The translations under genes and the position numbers were made by a program. The notes under the pieces are model-generated. The model was not told the origin of the DNA. It saw only the letters and a program-made list of their open reading frames with translations, and searched no databases. A DNA stretch of 64,000 nt from Amblyornis subalaris (Eukaryota; Chordata; Aves; Passeriformes; Ptilonorhynchidae), in the NCBI GenBank assembly GCA_018881555.1, contig JACAXG010000121.1:2231858-2295857 (forward strand). The letters run 5' to 3'. Below are positions 60,719-64,000 of this stretch, in pieces. The first letter of the stretch is position 1, and every line of letters begins with the position of its first letter.

Positions 60719-60889
60719 AATATTTAGGAAGAAAGACTGACAGAGCAGATGCTTGTTCATCTTAAAAAAAAACAAACAGGGTGACAGAGATATGATAGAT
60801 ACTGTGTTGAAGTTTGTTGAAAAGAGGACTGAAGTAATCCCTCTCTTGATCTTTGAAAGATAAAAAGAAAAAAAAAGAGAAAGAAATTA

Positions 60890-61110
60890 ACATGTAGCAA
60901 GGAGATTTAAAAAACACCAGGAAACGCTTGTTAGCAGTACAGATAGGGAAGCATTAGAATAGATTACCTAGGGAGGAACTGAAATCTCCACTGCTGGATT
61001 TATTTAAGAACAAATTAGACAAACATCTCTTCATAATGATTTAAGTAGAGTTGATCTTACAACGCACAAGGGATGGCTCCTCAAGGTCCATTCCAGTCTT
61101 ATTTTATTAT
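60890..61110 (+). repeat. Older CR1 3' end
   Basis: TTAGCAGTACAGATAGGGAAG, GAATAGATTACCTAGGGAGG, GAAATCTCCACTGCTGG, TTTAAGAACAAATTAGACAAAC, ATGATTTAAGTAGAGTTGATC and CTCCTCAAGGTCCATTCCAG follow the ancient CR1 text shared with turtles and crocodiles. It is diverged and lacks a clear terminal repeat. Confidence 0.75.
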
Positions 61111-61663
61111 TTTAAGTTCCTAATTCTTCAACTTGTGCTGAGATTTGTCTGGCACTCCTTCACTTGTCATAAACAAAGGATTCTTGCTGATCCCACAGTT
61201 CCTGTCCACAGACTTTTACCCCTTCAGGTCTCTTCATCATAGGACCTCACAAACCTACAGATTCCTTCACAGCATTTTGCAAATAATAAGCTAAACCTTG
61301 GGATTTTGTACTGTAAGTGATGAACTTGAAATTCATAAAAATCTGGTGGNTTCATCAAATACACCCCAGAGCCCAGAGCTTGCTCTCCAGCCTCAGTTTG
61401 CACGGTGGTTGTTACAGCACTGCTGCTCTCCCAGGGAGCACTCTGACACTCCATGTAGGACGAGCAGTAGTTCCTGATGGGCTGGTGCATGGCGTTTGCA
61501 TCACAGCTCACAGACTGAACACTGTATCAGTTACAGTCCTTTATCTAAACACAGCTACAGACTGCACTGGGCTGGAGAACACTCAGGAGAAATCAAAATA
61601 TCGATGCTTATATAATATGCATATATAGAATAATTTACACAGTAAATTAGCACAGGGACTTAC

Positions 61664-61746
61664 TTCTTCTTCTTCCAGTCCAGTTAGATCCCAGAAGTAA
61701 CTCAATCTCATCTGCAAACGCTTCCATTGTTCAAGGAACATGGTAG
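61664..61746 (-). CDS. ANO2: ANO2 exon: second half of TM2 and acidic start of the TM2-TM3 linker
   Basis: The exon is 83 nt, starts after an AG at 61747-61748 with two bases of a split alanine codon, and ends before GTAAGT. It reads [20 protein letters not shown] and then TGLEEEE. This matches the anoctamin segment that leaves TM2 and enters the cytosol; the run of glutamates is the start of the acidic stretch that in ANO1 precedes the alternatively spliced EAVK segment. The preceding exon (SHLFDNP...FFSIFMALW region) was searched for between 61747 and 64000 and not seen, so it lies outside the window. Phase out is 0, which fits the next exon found. Confidence 0.95.
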
Positions 61747-61924
61747 CTTGAAAAGAAATTAAACAATTTAAAAAATGATAAATCCAAAAGCACTGTGNTA
61801 AATGTTTGTGTTACTTACAAATTTCGACTGATATTTGAATCCCATTATGCTAAACCCTTAAAGATTAAGCGCTAAGAAACAGCCTTAGGCCCAATTTTAA
61901 AGAAAGAACTCAAGCAAAGCATGG

Positions 61925-62035
61925 AAACAATAATTACTGCCTTTTACAAATAAAATACAGAAAGATGGAACATGGATTGCCCAAAGCCACTGGTAAGTTC
62001 TTGCCAGAGAATGGAACCGAACCCATACCTGCTGG
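61925..62035 (-). repeat. MIR-like tRNA-derived SINE relic
   Basis: CTTTTACAAATAAAATACAG, GGATTGCCCAAAGCCACTGG, TAAGTTCTTGCCAGAGAATGG and AACCGAACCCATACCTGC match the reverse complement of the MIR-type core ('ttttacagatgagg...cttgcccaaggtcac...agtaagtggcagag...ttcgaaccca'). A short 12-bp direct duplication (ACTGAAATAACT twice) follows near 62101. Confidence 0.5.
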
Positions 62036-63155
62036 TGTCCACTGAAGACACCATCTCTCTTAATTCACCATGGATCATTCTGAGGGAGGTTTCGCCTGTT
62101 ACTGAAATAACTACTGAAATAACTAGGATCNCCAGCAATACATAGGAAATAATGTAGAAAAATATCTTCTTTTGCAATGTACTATAGTGGTGCAGGTGAA
62201 TGCTTTTGTCCTCCATAGACATGGTGATTTTGTCCTAAAGGAGTGGCCCTGGGTTCAGCCTCCTGCTTCTCCTTCTTTACTAATCTGAAGGAACAGAAGT
62301 TTCACTGTTGTCTCATATTTACAGTCTCCTGGCTTTCCTCTCACAATTGCTGTTTCTCCTCTGTAGCCCTATTCCTAGCTGCTCATGATTTATGGACTTA
62401 CAGATTTATTAGAAATGGCACTTATAAACCTTGACTTGTGCACACCTATTTTCAGAGGACAAGATCAATGCTGAACCAGTACATGCCAACTAAACACATC
62501 CACTATACCAACAAAAGCTATACCTATAAAAAACTGTGGGCACTGTTTTCCATTTTCTTATGCCTCACTACACCTTGTTGGTGAGTGAAGAGGGTGTTGT
62601 AAGAGCCCTGTTAGGTCGCAGCAGCATTTACATTCTTTTGAACATCTTGTAGATAGCCCCACAGGACATACAAGAGTGGAGAATCAGATCCAGCTTCCTC
62701 TGACTGCGTCCACACTGTCAGATAACACTGTGAAAAGTGGGGATACTGGGAAAACAACCTGGCTCTTACAAGTCATAAGAGTTAGCTGCAAATATGTTCT
62801 TCACAAGTATCATCCCATCATTTAAGAAATACATATCGTTTAAAGACGAGACTGGAGTACACTGAAAGCAAATCCAGGCATTAAGCAATTAAGTTGCTAT
62901 CTGTGCTCCTCTCTTACAGAGGAGAGAACATATAAAAGCTATATTTAGCATGGTTTGAAAACTCAAGGGTTTTTAGATATCCTAAACACAAAAACATTTG
63001 GTTATTTTATAGGGTGCTATTACTCATTCCATTCTTTCCTGTTATACAAAAACTCGGTTCCACATTTAGCTCAGTAAGAACGTCCTTGGCTTGATGCAGC
63101 AGCTGTTCTGAAATCAGCACGTTTGCACTGACTTACACCAGCAGAAAAACTAAAC

Positions 63156-63380
63156 TGACACAGAGGATTGGATATTGGGAAGGAATTCCTCCCTGTGAGG
63201 GTGGGGAGGCCCTGGCACAGGTTGCCCAGAGAAGCTGTGGCTGCCCCATCCCTGGAAGTGTCCAAGGCCAGGCTGGACGGGGCTTGGAGTAACCTGGGAT
63301 AGTGGCAGGTGTCCCTGTCCATGGCAGGGGGCGGGCTTCAATGTCCCTCCCAACCCAAACCATTCTGTGATTCTGTGAAA
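63156..63380 (+). repeat. CR1 3' fragment
   Basis: From GACACAGAGGATTGGATATTG and GAATTCCTCCCTGTGAGGG through GAGAAGCTGTGGCTGCCCC to CAACCCAAACCATTCTGTG and ATTCTGTGAA. Very close to the common subfamily text. Confidence 0.94.
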
Positions 63381-64000
63381 CTTCTGATAAGTGTATCTGA
63401 CACTGACATTCAGCCCCCCAGCACACTGGTGACACCCAGCACAGCCAGCCAGGCATCACTGTGATTATGGTCACTTACAGCAGGACTGCTGGAAGCACAA
63501 AGGCACTTCATGAGGAATCAGGATCAGCTACTAAAAGAATCATTCCTTTGGAGATGTTAACCACAGGAAGCCTTCTGCTTTTTAAAGAAAGGGAGAAAAC
63601 AAGCAGGATGAAAGCATTCCTGTGCCCAACACCATCATGAAGTGAAGCTGGCCCAGATCACCACACTTTGCTCTTTTAAATATGCAACTGTAATAGGTGT
63701 GTGAATGAGCTCTGCCATTCCACAGACTGAGGTCTAGATAGAACCAGCACAGCCTCTAAGAGTAGCAGCAAAATTTGGTGTAATCTAATACATAATAGGC
63801 AAGCTGGGCAGAGTTAGCAAAGGCTCCACTCTCTCCCTTTGCTGCTCCCTGTGTGTGCCGGCTGCATTTCCTTGAACTGACAAGCTCAGTTATCATGGGC
63901 CCAAGAACAGACTTTTCCAATCTGTGGGAAATATTTTTTGGAGGAGGGCTAGAGCTCAGAAAGAATTTTGTTATTCTTACATGCCTTTTTTTAAAAGCAG

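Larger units (their letters stand above)
55327..61663 (-). other. ANO2 intron, 6.3 kb
   Basis: Contains the 56-58.3 kb composite block, CR1 copies at 59230 and 60398, an older CR1 at 60890, and relics, all listed separately. The remaining stretches (55327-56026, 56510-57044, 58283-59229, 59435-60397, 61110-61663) look unique. If bird ANO2 has the 12-nt microexon of mammals it should be in this intron; I did not find it by eye. Confidence 0.85.
203..61746 (-). other. ANO2: ANO2 gene, internal part (11 coding exons, both ends outside the window)
   Basis: ANO2 (TMEM16B) is a plasma-membrane, calcium-activated chloride channel of the anoctamin family, best known from olfactory cilia and photoreceptor terminals; it works as a homodimer with ten membrane helices per subunit. 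Eleven exons on the minus strand join without a frame break: the phases at every junction agree and all borders read AG...GT. The joined 417 or so codons run from mid TM2 to the TM9-TM10 loop, roughly 40 percent of a protein of about 1000 residues. The order and spacing of the exon peptides follow ANO1/ANO2. The sequences [12 protein letters not shown] and DPQQWDLDY fit ANO2 rather than ANO1. The upstream exons (N-terminal regulatory domain, TM1) must lie right of 64000 and the last exons left of position 1. No promoter or UTR is visible. Confidence 0.96.
61747..64000 (-). other. ANO2 intron, left part (2.25 kb in window)
   Basis: Holds a MIR-like relic (61925), one CR1 (63156) and otherwise unique sequence. 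No further upstream ANO2 exon was seen. Confidence 0.8.

Noticed and set aside
62101..62125. ACTGAAATAACT occurring twice in a row
   Set aside because: A 12-bp slippage duplication in AT-rich DNA beside a MIR-like relic; too short to be of interest on its own.
1..64000. CRISPR arrays, bacterial operons, phage or plasmid features
   Set aside because: No regular spaced repeats, no ribosome-binding-site gene chains; the whole window behaves as vertebrate intron.

Overview
The window is vertebrate intronic DNA, almost certainly from a bird. The evidence is one gene with short exons and long introns, more than twenty CR1 (chicken repeat 1) retrotransposon fragments of avian type with the usual 'attctatga'-like 3' ends, and no Alu, L1 or B1-type repeats. 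Dozens of isolated single N bases look like an assembly artefact of a draft genome.

The one gene I can support is ANO2 (TMEM16B, calcium-activated chloride channel) on the minus strand. Eleven coding exons were found, in transcription order from right to left: 61664-61746, 55243-55326, 28981-29055, 22863-23064, 18404-18515, 17151-17208, 16197-16297, 8699-8847, 1300-1452, 1141-1193 and 203-384. Each has AG/GT borders and the phases chain exactly, giving 1,252 nt (about 417 codons) of uninterrupted reading frame. This covers the channel from the second half of TM2 to the TM9-TM10 extracellular loop. All six calcium-coordinating positions known from TMEM16A are present. The N-terminal exons (up to TM1 and half of TM2) lie beyond 64000, and the last exons (TM10 and C-terminus) lie before position 1. 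The channel-type choice of ANO2 over ANO1 rests mainly on the 8699-8847 exon.

Layout: 1-29 kb holds nine clustered exons with introns of 0.1-7 kb; 29-55 kb is one 26-kb intron; 55-64 kb holds two more exons. The rest is intron: CR1 copies in both orientations, relics of very old amniote repeats, a MIR-like SINE, one likely solo LTR, microsatellites and AT-rich unique sequence. No second protein gene, RNA gene or CRISPR is supported.

I did not find an obviously new biological system. The most useful second-look items are a 2.2-kb block at 56-58.3 kb bounded by a nearly identical 30-bp direct repeat and holding two CR1 pieces around an LTR-like end, a 59-bp tandem duplication at 22.3 kb, an ANO2 splice acceptor built on a run of 11 C, a head-on CR1/CR1 junction at 42.7 kb, and a possible missing ANO2 microexon.
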